Shown: positions 1 to 10,690, counted from the first letter of the stretch. The stretch: 64,000 nt of DNA from Congeria kusceri (GCA_027627225.1 JAPFQT010000153.1:302501-366500); one strand, 5' to 3'. Numbers and translations are program-made. Notes: generated by a model from the letters alone, not told the origin.

Positions 1-807
1 CAAACTGCTAAAACCTAAGTTCATTAACATTTGATTTAACCACTTCAAAGACAAATAAGCTAATATGTAATGGTATAAATTTCATGAAGTTAATTAAATA
101 AAGACATTTTTAAGTTATTAAACGAAAATGCAATTTTGTAATTTACAGTGAACGTTATGGTGTGTCCTTTAATCACGGTTCGACCACAAATGTGGGCGAA
201 ACGTCCAAGGGCGAAAAGTCCCGGGTAGAAATGTCTTGAGAGTGAAACGTCCTGTCACCGTTTTGAAAAATGAAAATTTAACCAGGAAACATGTTTGGCG
301 GTTTTATATTAAAACAGATAGGTAAGTTATACACACTGTTAATAATATATATTATATTTATAAAGCAACTTAAATTTAGTTTTTCTAGAATTGTGAAAGA
401 GTTTGGTTTTCTAAACCTGATCTGAATTTGACACACAATTTCGCGAAATAGAACATGAATTTTTGCTATTGTGCAATCAAAATATTGCATTGCTATAATT
501 TTGATATTATTATAGGCACAATATCGCATTGTTTGCTGCTTTGGCGGTACCAGGGTTGAATAAGAGCAAATAGGCAAATGAAGAACATGCCTAATTAAGT
601 CCCACACACCGTCCTTGCCCTTGGTCGGAATGCAAACTGCTCTTCAGCAACCATCCAATACTGGGCATTCTTTACGGTGAGTTAATTTTCTATGTAATTT
701 ATAATAATTGGTAACTGTAATCTAGAAACAAGTTCCAATGATAGGTGTATATGTAAATACATATCCTCGCCTTATTTAAAATTGTGATGTATCTTGAGTT
801 GTATTAG
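1..807. other. AT-rich intergenic DNA
   Basis: No coding exon is convincing here. Around 190-255 there is a short cluster of near-repeated GCGAAACGTCC and GCGAAAAGTCC motifs, which look like the remains of a repeat end. The minus-strand open frames in this stretch are short, AT-rich and unlike any family I know. Confidence 0.5.
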
Positions 808-1036
808 TGTGGTGCATGTGGCCGTTTGGCCGTTTGTGCTGACCATTTCGACCGAACGGTTTCTGTTTGGTATGGGTTTGAGGCGGCGGAAGTAGGTAGT
901 CAGATCCGGTTCCATATTGTGCTTTGCGAAGTCAACTCTGCCTTTGGGTTCAGCCATCTTTATTGTTGAGCCTGTCTCCAGTCCTGGTCAGCGTCGATAA
1001 GACATTGAAGGTACGTACTTCGCTTTTAGAACAACA
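808..1036 (+). repeat. 5' LTR of the gag-protease element
   Basis: This 229-bp repeat matches 5358-5578 with scattered substitutions and a small insertion near its start, where CCGTTTGG is duplicated. It begins TGTGGTG and ends ACAACA. The LTR pair has diverged visibly, so the insertion is not recent. Confidence 0.8.
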
Positions 1037-1726
1037 AAATGGCGCTGCGATCATAAACCTAAGCGCATATTTACGATGTAAATTCTGCTATCCGTAGCGG
1101 CGGAATTTTCTAGTCCGCCATCTTGAATTTGTGTTAACACAATTTTTTAATTGATATTACATAAAACATTCATTCATGTCATATAAGTTTGGTATTTCTA
1201 GGTTACAAACAAGTATTTTGTAATTGATTTCAACCAATGTTGCCGTTGTTCATGGCCATTTGGTTGAGTTTGGTGGTTTGTTGCCGCGTCATTATGCGGT
1301 GCAACGAACCGTGTTATGGTTTATTTATATTACAAATTTAGATTGCTTTATGTAATATTTCTTGAGTATGTTCACAGTAGGCCTGGTCAAAGACGGTCGT
1401 TGATAATTTGTTGCCGCGATCTGCCGGCAATTGCTTGTGGTCGCTGTGTGTCTTTTATTGTTTATTTTAATAATTAATTAAAACAACATCCTGAATACTT
1501 GGTATACATTTCCAACAACAACAACAGCACAAAAAACTACAAATAACAACAACTTGATTACACTGAGAATAGGTACTCTTGAGTTAAATTACTTGAATTT
1601 AGCAATTAGTTAGTATTTGTATCTATTGGCAATTAATCAGAGAACCTGAATAATAAGAATAAAAATGATAAATGTAAACAAGTGTCTTTGTTTTCCTGGT
1701 TTCCTTAAATTAAATAACAATTATTA
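1037..1726 (+). other. Leader region of the LTR element
   Basis: This is about 690 bp between the 5' LTR and the first gag-like frame. It is AT-rich, contains A-rich CAACAACAAC runs near 1516-1550, and shows no coding motif. A possible primer binding site lies at its left end. Confidence 0.5.
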
Positions 1727-1954
1727 ATGGCGACAATACAGACCATCGATGCCAATACAGCTACGGCAGCTGTATTGCAGACGGTCCGGGGCATAGAGCC
1801 TAAAGTGGCAGAAGCGATTGTTCGCTTTAGAGAGACTGTAAGGCAGATCACACGGGAGCAGCTGGCTTCGGTACCCTATTTGAGGGCGTCCGAGCAAATG
1901 TGGGCTATGTTACGGTTCAGTAAATCAGAACAAGCGGAGGAGGAGGGTGATTAG
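1727..1954 (+). pseudogene. Gag N-terminal segment, helix-hairpin-helix-like
   Basis: A 75-codon frame starts with ATG soon after the leader. Residues about 7-50 follow the pattern of ComEA-type helix-hairpin-helix repeats: an opening D-A-N-T-A segment, then GIEPKVAEAIVRFRE, then ITREQLASVPYL. That pattern normally gives sequence-independent DNA or RNA binding. From memory, related N-termini occur in Gag-like proteins of other invertebrate LTR elements. The frame ends at a stop at 1952-1954, and similar coding character resumes at 1982, so the original Gag was probably longer. The helix-hairpin-helix label is a pattern match by eye. Confidence 0.55.
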
Positions 1955-1981
1955 GAAGAAGGTCCTATTATTGGGCCGGAA

Positions 1982-2380
1982 GTGATCCTAGCCAGCGAGG
2001 CTCAAGGGGTGATTGAAAGGGTTCAGATGGCGATTGATAATGTCATGTTAAGCGGGCCTCCAGTGTTGCCTGTCCCACCACCTGCATCTAGTAAGGTGAG
2101 GGGATGGGGGGCCCGGGCAAAATTCATACAGCCTAAGGTGGAACCCATGGCACAGCAGGTCCATATGCTACCTGTGCAACTGCAGCCACAAGGCCAGCAG
2201 TGCCAATACATTTTGGTTGGCACTCCTGGTCAACCGATGGGTTCAAGTAACCCGCACATGTTGTCGGTGACCCACATGTTCCAGCCCGTGCATCAGGGGT
2301 ATGTAGCTTCGCCCCAGGCGGCGCCAGTGGCGTCTTTGAACGTTGGTTTGCCGAGTATTTCGGCACAGGCTGCACCATAA
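1982..2380 (+). pseudogene. Proline/glutamine-rich Gag linker segment
   Basis: This 132-codon frame is rich in Pro, Gln, Val and Met, with runs such as PVLPVPPPASS and repeated QPQGQQ-type stretches. It lies between the helix-hairpin-helix-like segment and the capsid-like segment. Low-complexity linkers of this kind are common in Gag proteins. No enzymatic motif is visible. It is closed by a stop at 2378-2380 before the capsid frame. Confidence 0.45.
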
Positions 2381-2481
2381 GCTACGCGTGGTGCGCGAAG
2401 GAACTTGGCTACCGCGCTTAGCGGTAATGTTAACTCCCCTGGGACAGGTCATCAGAGGTCTGGGCTTCAAGCGTTGCCGAG

Positions 2482-2905
2482 ATCTCTAGTGTATGACGGC
2501 AGGGGCAGTTGGCAAGCATTTCTAACGAGGAGGAGAAGAGAGATCACCTCTGTCTGTGTTTGACGGATAAGGCGAGCGAGTGTTACGCCTTGATCACAGA
2601 TAAGCAGGTCGAGCTGGACTACAGTGAGGTAGTCGAGCAGATAGAGAGGTGGTTCGGTTCCCGTGAGCTGCCGGAATCGGCAATGGTAACATTCTCGAAT
2701 GCGATACAGGGGGATGAGGAGTCGTTGGACGACTGGGCCGACCGAGGTTTGACTCTGGCCGGTAAGGTGTTCCGGGATTTACCGGATGAATTCATGACCC
2801 AGCAGTCGATCTTGCGGTTCTGCATGGGGGCTAGGTAAAGGGAGGCTGGGGAGCAGGTTATTAACCAGAGACCCAGGTTTATAGAGCAGGCTATAGACAA
2901 AATGA
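2482..2905 (+). pseudogene. Gag capsid-like domain, frameshifted
   Basis: In one frame near 2488-2520 there is a YDGRGSWQAFLTR segment, typical of the start of Ty3/gypsy Gag capsid regions. The frame then shifts, and 2509-2838 reads LTDKASECYALI, RWFGSRELPES and EESLDDWADRGLTLAG, again in Gag capsid style. After a stop near 2836 the same frame continues with a stretch that includes RFIEQAIDKMKWAIQTHG, up to about 2940. The domain is recognisable but broken by at least one frameshift and one stop. Confidence 0.65.
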
Positions 2906-3129
2906 AATGGGCAATCCAGACTCATGGGTTGATATACGGTAAACATAAAGCCGTAGGCTATAGTTAGGAAGTAGAGGTTGCAGAAGTGAAAGTGGCCGCG
3001 AAAAGCAGGTCAGGTGAAAGGCTCGAAGCCTTAGAGAAGAAAGTCGAGAGGATGACGGGGAAAATGGACATTTTAATGGGCAAGCTAGATATGCTGCTTA
3101 CAAGGCGAAGCAGGATCTTCTCCTGGGGG

Positions 3130-3420
3130 GCAGTGTTGTAACTGCAACGAAACGGGACATGCAAAGCGTGACTGTCCCAGGTTGCGTGGCCGGACGCCGT
3201 CTCCGGCTAAGAACGACCGTTGCTACGGTTGCGATGAGTTTGGACGTATAGAAAGAGAGTGTCCGAATGCCGCAAGAGAAACAGGCGGCGATAACTTAAG
3301 AGAGGTAAAGAAGGTGACGTTCGCCGATTTAAATGGCAGTTTAGGAGGCCCTGGCCTAACCCCTAGATTGAAGGGCCAACAAATGGTAATGAAGGACCCG
3401 ATGTTCCGGGTTAAGGTGTA
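3130..3420 (+). pseudogene. Gag zinc knuckles
   Basis: Two CCHC-type knuckles are visible. The first, at about 3134-3175, has C-x2-C-x4-H-x4-C with residues CNCNETGHAKRDC. The second, at about 3214-3256, reads CYGCDEFGRIEREC, so the expected His is Arg and zinc binding is probably lost. Knuckles of this kind bind retroelement RNA in the Gag particle. The second lies in the 3182-3421 frame, which ends in TAG directly before the protease frame. Confidence 0.7.
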
Positions 3421-3421
3421 G

Positions 3422-3715
3422 TTGAATGGCCTTGCAATACAGGCTGTTATTGATGCGGCTGCGGAGGTGACCCTAGTGTCCGATAGGGTGATGGAAATGT
3501 TACCGAGTGATATACCGGTACTGGAGCATGTGTCCCTGATGAAGGCTGGGAGACAGCTACTCATGAAAGGGCCAGTGTCGGGCCTATTAGCATTAAGCTG
3601 GGGAGTAATGTGTTCATGGAAAGGGTGTATGCGGCTCCGATAGATGACAGCATATTGCTAGGGATTGACTTTATGAGAAAGCACGGAATGCTTATTGACT
3701 TCAATAGTCAGTAAT
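3422..3715 (+). pseudogene. Retropepsin-like aspartic protease remnant
   Basis: The frame from 3422 has a flap-to-core order typical of retroelement proteases: hydrophobic strand, V-I-D-A-A-A-E, then TLVSDRV. The normal active-site triplet is D-T-G or D-S-G; here it is D-A-A, so the enzyme is probably dead. A frameshift near 3575-3600 moves the C-terminal part to another frame, where ILLGIDFMRKHG, the second signature of retropepsins, is read at about 3650-3685. A stop follows at about 3711. In an intact element pol would continue; here no RT follows. Confidence 0.65.
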
Positions 3716-5344
3716 TCGTGTTGGCAATGAGGTCGTTCCAAAGGACGACAAGGTAGATAGTGTAGTTCCCCTGGCAGTGCGACTTGAGGTAAAGAGTCGG
3801 GTTGATGAGGCCAAAACAGTTAAAGTCGGCCTTTCCAAACATATGGAGCGACAGGCCTGTGACGAAGACTTTCGTTTCGTTCAGAAATGGTTGTTGCATG
3901 ATACTGAGCCTCCAGATGGATAATTGTTGGCAGTCTGGTGGGGGGACCGATTGACAGTATGTACAGTGGGTTCTTGTGCAAGTGTGTGGAAGGGGGTGAG
4001 AAGGTGCGGTTTTGTGGCTTGGCCGACATAATGCAGGCCATTCCATTGGTTTCAGACATGGGCGTACCTGTTAATGGCGATAGTCCGTGTAGGGTGGTCG
4101 GACTTAGCCATGGGGGGAGAGACGGTCACGGTTGGTTGAGCGTGAGTCGGACCGAAGCTGTCCGGTCGGCGGCAGGGAGAGGTCCGGGTCTCAGCTGGAC
4201 TAGCAGGCGAGTTGTGGTGGGAAAAAGCGACTGGAGCGGCTGATAGTGGAAATGTCAGAGCCGGAAGAGCGGCTGGTCGTGGAAAGGTAAGTGCCGGAAG
4301 AGCGGCTGGTCGTGATAAGGTCAGAGCCGGAAGATCGACTGGTCGTGGAAAGGTATGAGCCGAAAAAGCGGCCGGTCGTGAAAAGGTCAGAGCCGGAAGA
4401 GCGGCTAGTTGAGATGGTTCCGTTTGGGTCTTCAGGCGATGGGGATGTCACCGGGCAGAAGTAGACCAAGTGTTTAGTTGGTCGGAAGCGTGCCAAGGTG
4501 CGGCGGACGACCCTGGATGAGGTCCTCCGCATCACTTCGGAGAACGGTAGGCGCCTCTACAACCTGTATGGGTCGGGTGCAGGGAATTGGTGGTGGGGTT
4601 AGACCAATTGATGGGCAGTGGAGGGGCCTTGGGGGTTGTTCATTGGGTCGGGTGTCTGGCTCAGTGGGGAGGGGCAGTTGGTCGCGCAAGGCGATCATGG
4701 GGGGCTGAGTGGCGCCAGGGTCTGGTCGGTTGGTGTCTGGTGACCGCGGTGGGCGGTTGGCAAGCAGTGGTTGAACCGTGTGATGCGGTTATGGTGGATG
4801 TTTTTGACCAGGTGTCTGATCAGTCAGGGTTGGACTTGTTTGCTGGGAAGGGTTGATCGCGTTGAGCGGTTTGTAGGATGTGGTTGGGCCGGGAGACTTT
4901 CGCAACCGGAGGGTTGGTATACCCAGTCGGCGGGCAGTGAGTGACCAGTTAGGCCAGATCTTTCGGACCTAGTGCGAAGGTGGGTGACCTTGTCAGTGGA
5001 TTTAGAAGGGTGGTCAGCCAACGCGAGGCCTTCACATCAGTTAATTATTTGGTAAGCAGATCATGCACCATGCTCTGAGGGAGAAATGTGTATCCCAAAT
5101 GGTTAGCATACCGTATGGCATGAAGGGGTGTTTGTTGGGGAATTAAACTTCTGACTAAATTTTAGCAACATAAAACAAATGTGAGCATTGTGTGCCCTGT
5201 GAAAATTGCTGGACACTCTTATTGTGTCTAACACATCTGATGGGAAGTCGAGCCTCGCGTTGCCTGAATTGTCTTGGCCAGACTTTTGGTCTGCTGGTGA
5301 TGTTTCTGCCAAGACTATTTTGGCGGCATAAAAGGGGGCTTTTA
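3716..5344 (+). other. GC-rich 3' region of the LTR element, no RT found
   Basis: About 1.6 kb of GC-rich DNA lies between the protease remnant and the polypurine tract. It contains the 33-bp tandem repeat at 4255-4410 and several short open frames on both strands. I see none of the RT, RNase H or integrase motifs that should be here (LPQG, YxDD, HHCC, D,D-35-E). It may be a deleted pol, a captured sequence, or an extra ORF. Confidence 0.5.
4255..4410 (+). repeat. 33-bp tandem repeat coding an 11-residue unit
   Basis: Between four and five units of 33 bp occur head to tail. In one plus-strand frame the units read SEPEERLVVER, a stop plus VPEERLVVIR, SEPEDRLVVER and YEPKKRPVVKR, then a partial fifth. 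The frame goes on into a basic stretch containing GRKRAKVRRTT. Preservation of the 3-bp periodicity shows it was once translated. Confidence 0.75.
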
Positions 5345-5357
5345 AAACAGGGGGGAA

Positions 5358-5578
5358 TGTGGTGAATTGGCCGTTTGTGCTGACCGTTTAGACCGAACGG
5401 TTACTGTTTGGTATGGGTTTTGAGTCGGCGGAAGTAGGTAGTCAGATCCGGTTCCATATTGTGCTTTGCGAAGTCAACTCTGCCTTTGGGTTGAGCCATC
5501 TTTACTGTTGAGCCTGTCTCTAGTCCTGGTCAGCGTCGATAGGACATTGAAGGTACGTACTTCGCTTTAAGTACAACA
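5358..5578 (+). repeat. 3' LTR of the gag-protease element
   Basis: This 221-bp repeat pairs with 808-1036. It is preceded by a purine-rich tract at about 5345-5357. Confidence 0.8.
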
Positions 5579-5885
5579 ATAGACATTATATTGACAGACC
5601 TGGTCTCGCGTAAAATATCAAATATTTTGACTTCTTTAATCAAAATGAATGTTAACATTATTGTTTCATTTTCTCTGTCAACTTTTCTAAGGTGTGGTTT
5701 AAATAGAAATTGGTTGAGAATCACCACACATCGAGGATATGATCATATTTTGCACATGAACTTTAATTCATAACTAACTGATCAAATTAGAGACTGGTAT
5801 GTGCCAATTCCCAACACAAACAGCCGTTTAAATTTGTATGTCTATATAGGAGTATTTTGCAAACTGATATGGCTGAAGTTTTTAT
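5579..5885. other. Intergenic, nothing recognised
   Basis: About 300 bp of AT-rich DNA directly after the 3' LTR. I see no coding or repeat signature. Confidence 0.5.
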
Positions 5886-6300
5886 GCCCCCGGCACTTTG
5901 ATGCGGGAGGCATATAGTGATTGTCCTGTCTGTCCGTCCGTCCCTTTGTCTGTCCGTGACAAGGTTAAATAGATTTTACCGTTTCGTCTAGCTCCAACAC
6001 CGCTTGCTACAACACTTTGATACTTGCACAGTTGTTGATAATGACCATTCCCTATCCACCCATATCACCCAACATCACTTTGATCTTGACCTTGATCTAA
6101 TTTGCACTCAGATTAATTCAAAAGTGCCATTTCTTGGTTAACTAGATTTTACCGTTTCGTCTATCACCAACACCGTTTACTACAACACTTGGATATTTAC
6201 ACAGTTGTTACTTATGACTGTCCCAATCCACCCATATATCACCCAACCTCACGTTGACCTTGACCATGACCTAATTTTGACTTATACATGGGCTATCCAG
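5886..6300. repeat. Mollusc-type dispersed repeat with internal duplication
   Basis: It starts TATGCCCCCGGCACTTTG, followed by a CTGTCYGTCC-rich stretch. Two diverged copies of a segment of about 150 bp lie side by side (about 5965-6110 and 6135-6290), sharing GATTTTACCGTTTCGTCTA and TTGACCTTGAC. From memory, repeats with this start and content are frequent in bivalve genomes. A decayed relative lies at 38745-39060. Confidence 0.6.
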
Positions 6301-7385
6301 CACCAACGTGGGGCATGCGTGTTTATCAAACACAGAATATTTTTTATAACTTAAAATTGTGATGTTTAGTTAATATAACAAATAACAATTAAGCACTTAT
6401 AGTTTTACAAAACAAAATGTGTATTAAGTGTATTTAATGTATATGTAAAGCAGCCACAGGATTTTTTGAGCTGAAGTATATGTTGTTTTTTCCTTCAGAA
6501 GCAGTCTAAAGAAATGTGTCCACAATAAGTCGAGGATTGCTACAATTAATGGCGCTAGAAGGAAAGAAATGGAGTTTGAAGTATTCAATTAATGACTATA
6601 TTGTTATCACCTACCGAGATAAATTAAGGGCATAACCAAAATGTGTTAATGGTGAAGTTCATGAAAACAAAACAGGGCAAGAACAACAGTGCGGGCTTTC
6701 CAGCGATGAGAGGAAGTTCAGCCAAATCGTGATGATCACAGATTGCATGTAGTGTTGTGCCACAGTGTGTGAATTGGGGATTTAAAAAAAATACTCTAGT
6801 TGTGCTACTATTTTGACCTTATTTCTAATGATAATGCTTGCAGTAATTACTTTATTAATTTACAGAAGAATGTGACTGCAAAAGAGAAAAGAAACAAAGG
6901 ACATTGTAACAATACAACATGTATTGAGAAGCTTCCACATCAGTAGATTTGCAAAATAATAGTGATCGTTCTGATTTTTATGGGGAAACATTTATCAGAT
7001 ACCTAAATAATTTCCATTTGTCAGTAAATTACTTTCGCCAACTGAAGATTAACCAGTTCTCTGAATGAGGTCAAAATTATCAATATTTTAAGAAATTACT
7101 TTCTGTGTCAGTGGATATGACATTGTTTGATTTTTTAAATATATTAGTCAGTGTAATTTTCTTTACCGGAATAATTAATAAATGTTGTATTGTAGAATAA
7201 TTTCAAGTGTAATGAGGGACATGAAACTATGATACAGATACTTTTTTTAATTGTTTCATTTAAATGCATCACAGTTATAAGTTGTTCCTTGTGGATAAAT
7301 AAATACAAAATGAACACAACTGGTTACTGCTCTAAATATGATATTGAAAGAACTATTTTAGCAGCTTCCTGTATAACTTCCCGCT
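6301..7385. other. Intergenic, weak open stretches only
   Basis: Mostly AT-rich. A short open stretch of about 30 codons near 6640-6735 is preceded at about 6500 by a pyrimidine-rich CCTTCAG that could be a splice acceptor, but I recognise nothing in it. Confidence 0.4.
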
Positions 7386-7623
7386 AAGGCCAAAAAAAAG
7401 TGTGTGTTTCGGGCAACGGTCTCAAAAAGGTTAGGTAGGGATCGAGTTTGTTTTTTTCGTTTTTATTTTAAGACACATTTCAGTCAAAAAATCATTGAAA
7501 ACCAACTAAAACCTGATGAATACGGCTTTCATGGATAACAGTTGTAGCTAAAATCTTTAGGGTCGGGCGTTCTCGTTAGGTAGTGTGGGGTTGCCCGAAA
7601 CACTTTTTTTTTCTTTTGGCCTA
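7386..7623. mobile_element. Small TIR element (MITE)
   Basis: The ends are inverted repeats: AGGCC, then an A-run, then a GTGTTTCGGGCAAC type end on the left, and its complement (GTTGCCCGAAACAC, a T-run, GGCCT) on the right. The element is about 238 bp. It shares a TTAGGTAGGGA-like internal motif with the family at 15035-15370, so it may be a shortened cousin. It has no coding capacity. Confidence 0.7.
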
Positions 7624-8033
7624 ACGTTTTTAAACGCTAGTGTAGTACTGAAAAGAATTGACATATTTCATGTTGTTTTTCTTCAAGTTGAGAATGTGTT
7701 GACTGTTTATGTCGTTCAAGTCGTTCAAGATAATATTATTCAAATCATATATACTTATTTACATATGTGCAATAAAGCATTTTGGTAATAATTGTATATT
7801 GAACATGTTTTGAAAATTGCATGATTCTTTTTTGCTATACAAACAATGTTAAAACTTACATTCATGATTCAATGCACAAATTTAAATTTTTGCCTAATAA
7901 GCCCAAGAGATTCTACTGTGCCTAAAAATTGTGTTTTACATTTCGGTGTTCAGCTTGGCTTTTCCTCATAATAACAGCAATGGGTCTGACTTTTAACTGT
8001 TATTATTGTGTTGTTGTTTTTTACTTCTAGTGA
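7624..8033. other. Intergenic, nothing recognised
   Basis: AT-rich DNA with no gene or repeat I can name. Confidence 0.5.
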
Positions 8034-8507
8034 CCTGTTCACAGATTGACGAATTGACAATTGTTCAACTTTTTGTTACCGATTCCAAAAATAAAAGAAC
8101 AGTGTATACAAGGGAGCAAAATAACACTACAGACCAAGAAATTTACCGTAAAAACCGTTTCGTTTATGAGTAATCAACATTTGAAATTGATAAAATTATA
8201 AAGCGTTCGTAACGCTAAACGATGGAATAATTTTGAGTGTTTCTGTTGTTTTCGTTGAAACTATTCACATCGCGTGGAGCACTTACATAAAGTAAATAAT
8301 TCAGGGTGAAATACAGAAGCCTGAATGGCCGAGTGGTTAAGGCGATAGTCTTTTAATACGAAGGTCCCAAGGTTGAACCCCGGTGGGACCTTTTTTTCTA
8401 AATACTTTTCTTGTTATTATACCTGAGTTTTTAGTTCCAATGCTTAAATCTGTCAAATTAATACATTTAATGGCATACTTAAAAAAATGCGACAATCTGT
8501 GAACAAT
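8034..8507 (+). mobile_element. TIR element carrying a tRNA-like module, copy 1
   Basis: The left end has CCTGTTCACAGATTG and the right end ACAATCTGTGAACAAT, which are inverted repeats. The interior includes ACATTTGAAATTGATAAAAT, GCGTTCGTAACGCT and TTACAT blocks upstream of a tRNA-like segment. Copy 2 (40343-40778) has the same order, and copy 3 (20030-20402) lies on the minus strand. In ordinary SINEs the tRNA-derived part is the 5' end; here about 285 bp precede it. Confidence 0.7.
8319..8398 (+). other. tRNA-like module with T-run terminator
   Basis: The A box reads TGGCCGAGTGGTTAAGG, as in Leu/Ser-type tRNAs with a long variable arm. The B box is GGTTGAACCCC, a poor match to GGTTCGANTCC. 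A run of seven T follows at once, which is the normal pol III stop. It is inside a repeat and the B box is damaged, so I treat it as part of a mobile element. Confidence 0.6.
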
Positions 8508-9329
8508 TCCATCTAAAACTTCAGGGAATACCAGCTGGATCTAAACAATGTTGTTTGCCAGTTTAGTTGATGACGCGAGTACTTTTTGTAATGTTTTAAA
8601 ACCGGATTGAGTTATGTTTATAACCATACTTAAAAGTAATGTTCACTTGCTGTTAATATTTACAAGGCAATGCTTTGTAGATAACTTACTATGCACGCTT
8701 TCATGTCGATTTTAACATTGTATTTGATACATTAACACATAATTATTTGTTTTAAATAGTTTGCCATTTAATACTAAAGTTTTGTATTAAACTATATCTT
8801 TATTTTTAATACGCACCCTTTTAATCACTAATGAGGAAATGGTTATAATAATTACAAGTATATTATGCAAGGTACATTAGACATACGTGTAGATCTCGAT
8901 ATGCTTTGTGTTCTTGTACTATTATTCAACTATTCTGTTTTGTCAAGTATACGGATAAGGATTAATAGCTTGTTTATAAACATGATGTTATGTGTTTTAT
9001 TTTTATCAATACTTTAAAAACTAACACCAACTTAAAGCTTTGATGATATGGTCCAAATTATACTCCAAATAATATGTCATTTGTTAAGTGTTGGTTGTTG
9101 TAAAGCTGTATCTGACAGATATGTGATGGTCAAGAAGAATACAATTTTAGCAGGACTACAGACTGGAAAGATACTTGTGGCCATTATGTAAAAGCCTATA
9201 TATATATTGTCCTGTCAATGAAGTTTGACAACCATATAATGTTACACACAGCTTCGCAACAACTACCTCTGTATAAATGACAAATTATGAAGAGAATCAT
9301 GTTTGGACTCAGTAAAGGTTTTATTCAGG
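8508..9329. other. Intergenic, nothing recognised
   Basis: AT-rich DNA without coding signals. The 3' part runs into the 141-bp tandem repeat. Confidence 0.5.
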
Positions 9330-9890
9330 TTTTCCCTTCTGGACCAATCTGTGTTGCAACCAATATGAGACCCATGCAACTCCCCATTGCACTTTCTGCG
9401 GTGTGGCCCATGTCCCATCAAGCTCCCATTTGTGTTTGCCCATAATGGTCCCATGTTGAGACCACATGGGTCCCATGGTAGACCCATATTGTAACCCATA
9501 TTGGACCCACGTAATTCCCGGTTGCACTTTATTGGGTGGGGCCCATGTGAGGAGCCCATCAAGGTCCCATCTGTGTTTGCCCATAATGGTCCCATGTTGG
9601 GACCACATGGGTCCAATGGTACACCCATATTGTAACCCATATGGGACCCACGTAAATCCCGGTTGCACTTTATGGGTTGGGGCCCATGTGGGTATCCCAT
9701 TAAGGCACAATCTGTGTTTGCCCATTATGGTCCCATGTTGAGACCACATGGGTCCCATTTAAGACCCATTTTGTAACCCATATGGGACCAACGTAAATCC
9801 CGGTTGCACTTTCTGGGGTGGGGCACATATCGGTAGCCCACATGGGGCCCATTTATAAACCCTCAAGGGGCCCATATGGGTCCTATCCGG
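9330..9890. repeat. 141-bp tandem repeat rich in CCCATNTGGG
   Basis: The anchor TGTGTTTGCCCATAATGG recurs at 9431, 9572 and 9713, giving a period of 141 bp over about four units. The unit is full of CCCATATGGG-like palindromes. Because 141 is 47 codons, long frames stay open on both strands (minus 9263-9700 and 9321-9758, plus 9466-9741), all with repeated MGPMWSQHG-like or GPMV-like strings. These are consequences of the repeat; there is no gene evidence. Confidence 0.75.
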
Positions 9891-9954
9891 ACTTGCTTGC
9901 TGGGATGTATCGCTAGCCAGTTGTGTTGTTGTTATTTTTTAATCCGAATCAATA

Positions 9955-10085
9955 TCAAACAAATTGACCATACCACGTGATTTTATTGGCAAAGTGTTTA
10001 GCCATTCAGAAAGCTAGGACTTTAACGGGGTTTGACGGAGTTTGACCTAAGTAGGCGTGGTTATAAATTGAATTGCGTAATTGTC
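9955..10085 (+). repeat. Dispersed repeat, copy 1
   Basis: It shares AAATTGACCATAC, ATTTTATTGGCAAAGTGTTT, a CATTCAGA block and CTAAGTAGGCGTGGTTATAA with an inverted relative at 34455-34612. The two copies are diverged. Class unknown. Confidence 0.55.
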
Positions 10086-10690
10086 AATTAAGCAGATTAC
10101 TCAACAATTGGAAAATTTGTATTTCATATTACCTAGAATAACACTGGGGATATTCTTTTTCTGATGCGCTAAATATACAAGCCCACCAGAAATAAGCTTT
10201 TTACAAGGCTGCGCATAGACAGAGTGTACAAACGTACGTCCGGTTTTCTCCCCAGTCAATTTCAGTTTCTTTTCTAGCGAAGGAGTTCGCCCAAGGAAAC
10301 TGTTTAAAGACCAGGTTATTCCAGGTAAGCATTATATAAAACTTAAATTTGACATAAAAATTGGCCAATTTTATTTCATAAATAAACTTAACTGGAATAA
10401 CACTGAGGATAACACCAGATTTCACAGCAATGAGAGTTGGCGGTGGGTGTCTTTAAACACCATATTCTTGAATTTGACTAAATGTATCTGTATACAACAT
10501 ATAAACATCAACATATAAAGCTATAAATAAGGTTTCTACTCACCAACAAGAGGTGCAGTAGTCTTTGTCTTTGATCTCTTCCTGTTCCTTGAGGAAATGA
10601 ATCTCGAACTTATACATCCACACATCATTCAATCATTCAGTTGTCTTTGCATCATCTTCTGACACTTCTATACAATATAATATTCACCGG
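10086..10690. other. Intergenic, AT-rich
   Basis: No feature recognised. It borders the 3' end of the DIRS-like element and may include its terminal repeat, which I could not define. Confidence 0.4.

Larger units (their letters stand above)
808..5578 (+). mobile_element. Decayed LTR retrotransposon with gag and protease remains
   Basis: Two direct repeats of about 220-229 bp (808-1036 and 5358-5578) both start TGTGGTG and end ACAACA and share most of their sequence, so they are LTRs. A TGGCGCTGCG tract starts about 4 nt after the 5' LTR and is a candidate primer binding site. A purine-rich tract, AAACAGGGGGGAA, directly precedes the 3' LTR. Inside, on the plus strand, are broken frames for an N-terminal helix-hairpin-helix-like segment, a capsid-like Gag, zinc knuckles and a retropepsin. 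I found no reverse transcriptase, RNase H or integrase motifs. The interior is clearly more GC-rich than its surroundings. The flanks (TTAG before, ATAG after) agree at three of four bases, so a target duplication is not proven. It is probably a non-autonomous or internally deleted Ty3/gypsy-type element. Confidence 0.8.

Noticed and set aside
772..957. 61-codon minus-strand frame in the LTR
   Set aside because: It lies in the 5' LTR on the strand opposite to the element and has no motif.
8319..8390. Working tRNA gene
   Set aside because: The B box is damaged and the segment recurs inside a mobile element family.
9263..9758. Reading frames of 145 codons on the minus strand and 91 on the plus strand
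   Set aside because: All arise from a tandem unit of 141 bp, a multiple of three.
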